The notes under the pieces were generated by a model. It saw only the letters and a list, made by a program, of their open reading frames with translations. It did no database searches and was not told the origin of the DNA. Below are positions 28,062 to 28,118 of a stretch of 28,118 nt of DNA, piece after piece (position 1 is the stretch's first letter; each line of letters opens with the position of its first letter). The position numbers and the translations under genes were made by a program. This DNA comes from Promethearchaeota archaeon (GTDB lineage Archaea > Asgardarchaeota > Lokiarchaeia > Sigynarchaeales > SOKP01). The stretch spans positions 1 through 28,118 of the forward strand of contig JAEOTV010000164.1 in the NCBI GenBank assembly GCA_016839635.1. The letters run 5' to 3'.

Positions 28062-28118
28062 TTAATAGGAATTTTTGGCGAGGGGATCTTTTTCGGTCTT
28101 GGCGATTTTCGATTTCGA
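28062..28118 (-). CDS. Possible C-terminal end of a gene entering from the right
   Basis: Nineteen codons are open from the window edge to TAA (28062), encoding a Lys-rich end (SKIAKTEKDPLAKNSY). GC content is above that of the neighbouring repeats. Too short to identify; it could be chance. Confidence 0.35.
   Translation of the reverse strand, partial: SKSKIAKTEKDPLAKNSY

Overview
The window looks like part of the genome of a tailed phage (or prophage) of an AT-rich Gram-positive host, probably Bacillota. It is very AT-rich. Genes are packed head-to-tail with ATGA/TAATG overlaps, Shine-Dalgarno (SD) sites are strong AGGAGG types, and TTG/GTG starts occur. TGA is a normal stop. The content is viral: a RecA-like recombinase, a short family A DNA polymerase, a C5-cytosine methyltransferase, ThyX, dUTPase, a class II ribonucleotide reductase (RNR) and dozens of tiny unknown genes. 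No structural, lysis or packaging genes were recognised. No tRNA and no CRISPR array were seen. The five clear promoters all read TTGACA-N17-TATAAT (one TATACT) with a TGn extended -10, so the host housekeeping sigma factor is expected to transcribe them.

Layout. (1) 1-4274, minus strand: polymerase operon, running DNA polymerase, small proteins (three of them tiny single-pass membrane proteins), metallophosphoesterase, RecA (cut by the window edge). (2) 4271-5438, minus strand: cytosine methyltransferase with its own promoter. (3) 5443-9688, plus strand: a consensus promoter, a 5' leader of about 220 nt with strong predicted RNA structure, then zinc-ribbon protein, small proteins, ThyX, dUTPase, a dUTPase-like protein and class II RNR. 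It ends at a bidirectional terminator (9697-9728). (4) 9758-26753, minus strand: a 17-kb run of genes. In transcription order (right to left) it holds small early-type genes separated by terminator-like hairpins (26.6-22.2 kb), an amidoligase island (22.2-15.7 kb: three COOH-NH2 ligases, class I and class II glutamine amidotransferases, an ATP-grasp ligase), a RuvB-like AAA+ ATPase, and an array of small, partly paralogous proteins and zinc ribbons (14.9-9.8 kb). (5) 27.1-28.1 kb: one more promoter-driven early gene preceded by about 450 bp of AT-rich DNA built from inverted and 100-bp-spaced repeats, then the possible tail of another gene.

How it fits together. Regions 1 and 3 supply DNA replication and dNTPs: RNR makes dNTPs, dUTPase and ThyX make dTMP, and the polymerase and RecA copy and recombine the genome. 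The leader RNA at 5478-5696 has mutually exclusive pairings that could hide or expose the first ribosome-binding site of the dNTP operon, so it is a riboswitch-like candidate. The amidoligase island has the enzymes to make and trim amide or gamma-glutamyl-type bonds on an unknown substrate. Together with the neighbouring small-protein array it is the strongest candidate for an undescribed system. The repeat-rich DNA at 27.69-28.06 kb could be a replication origin or regulatory centre.
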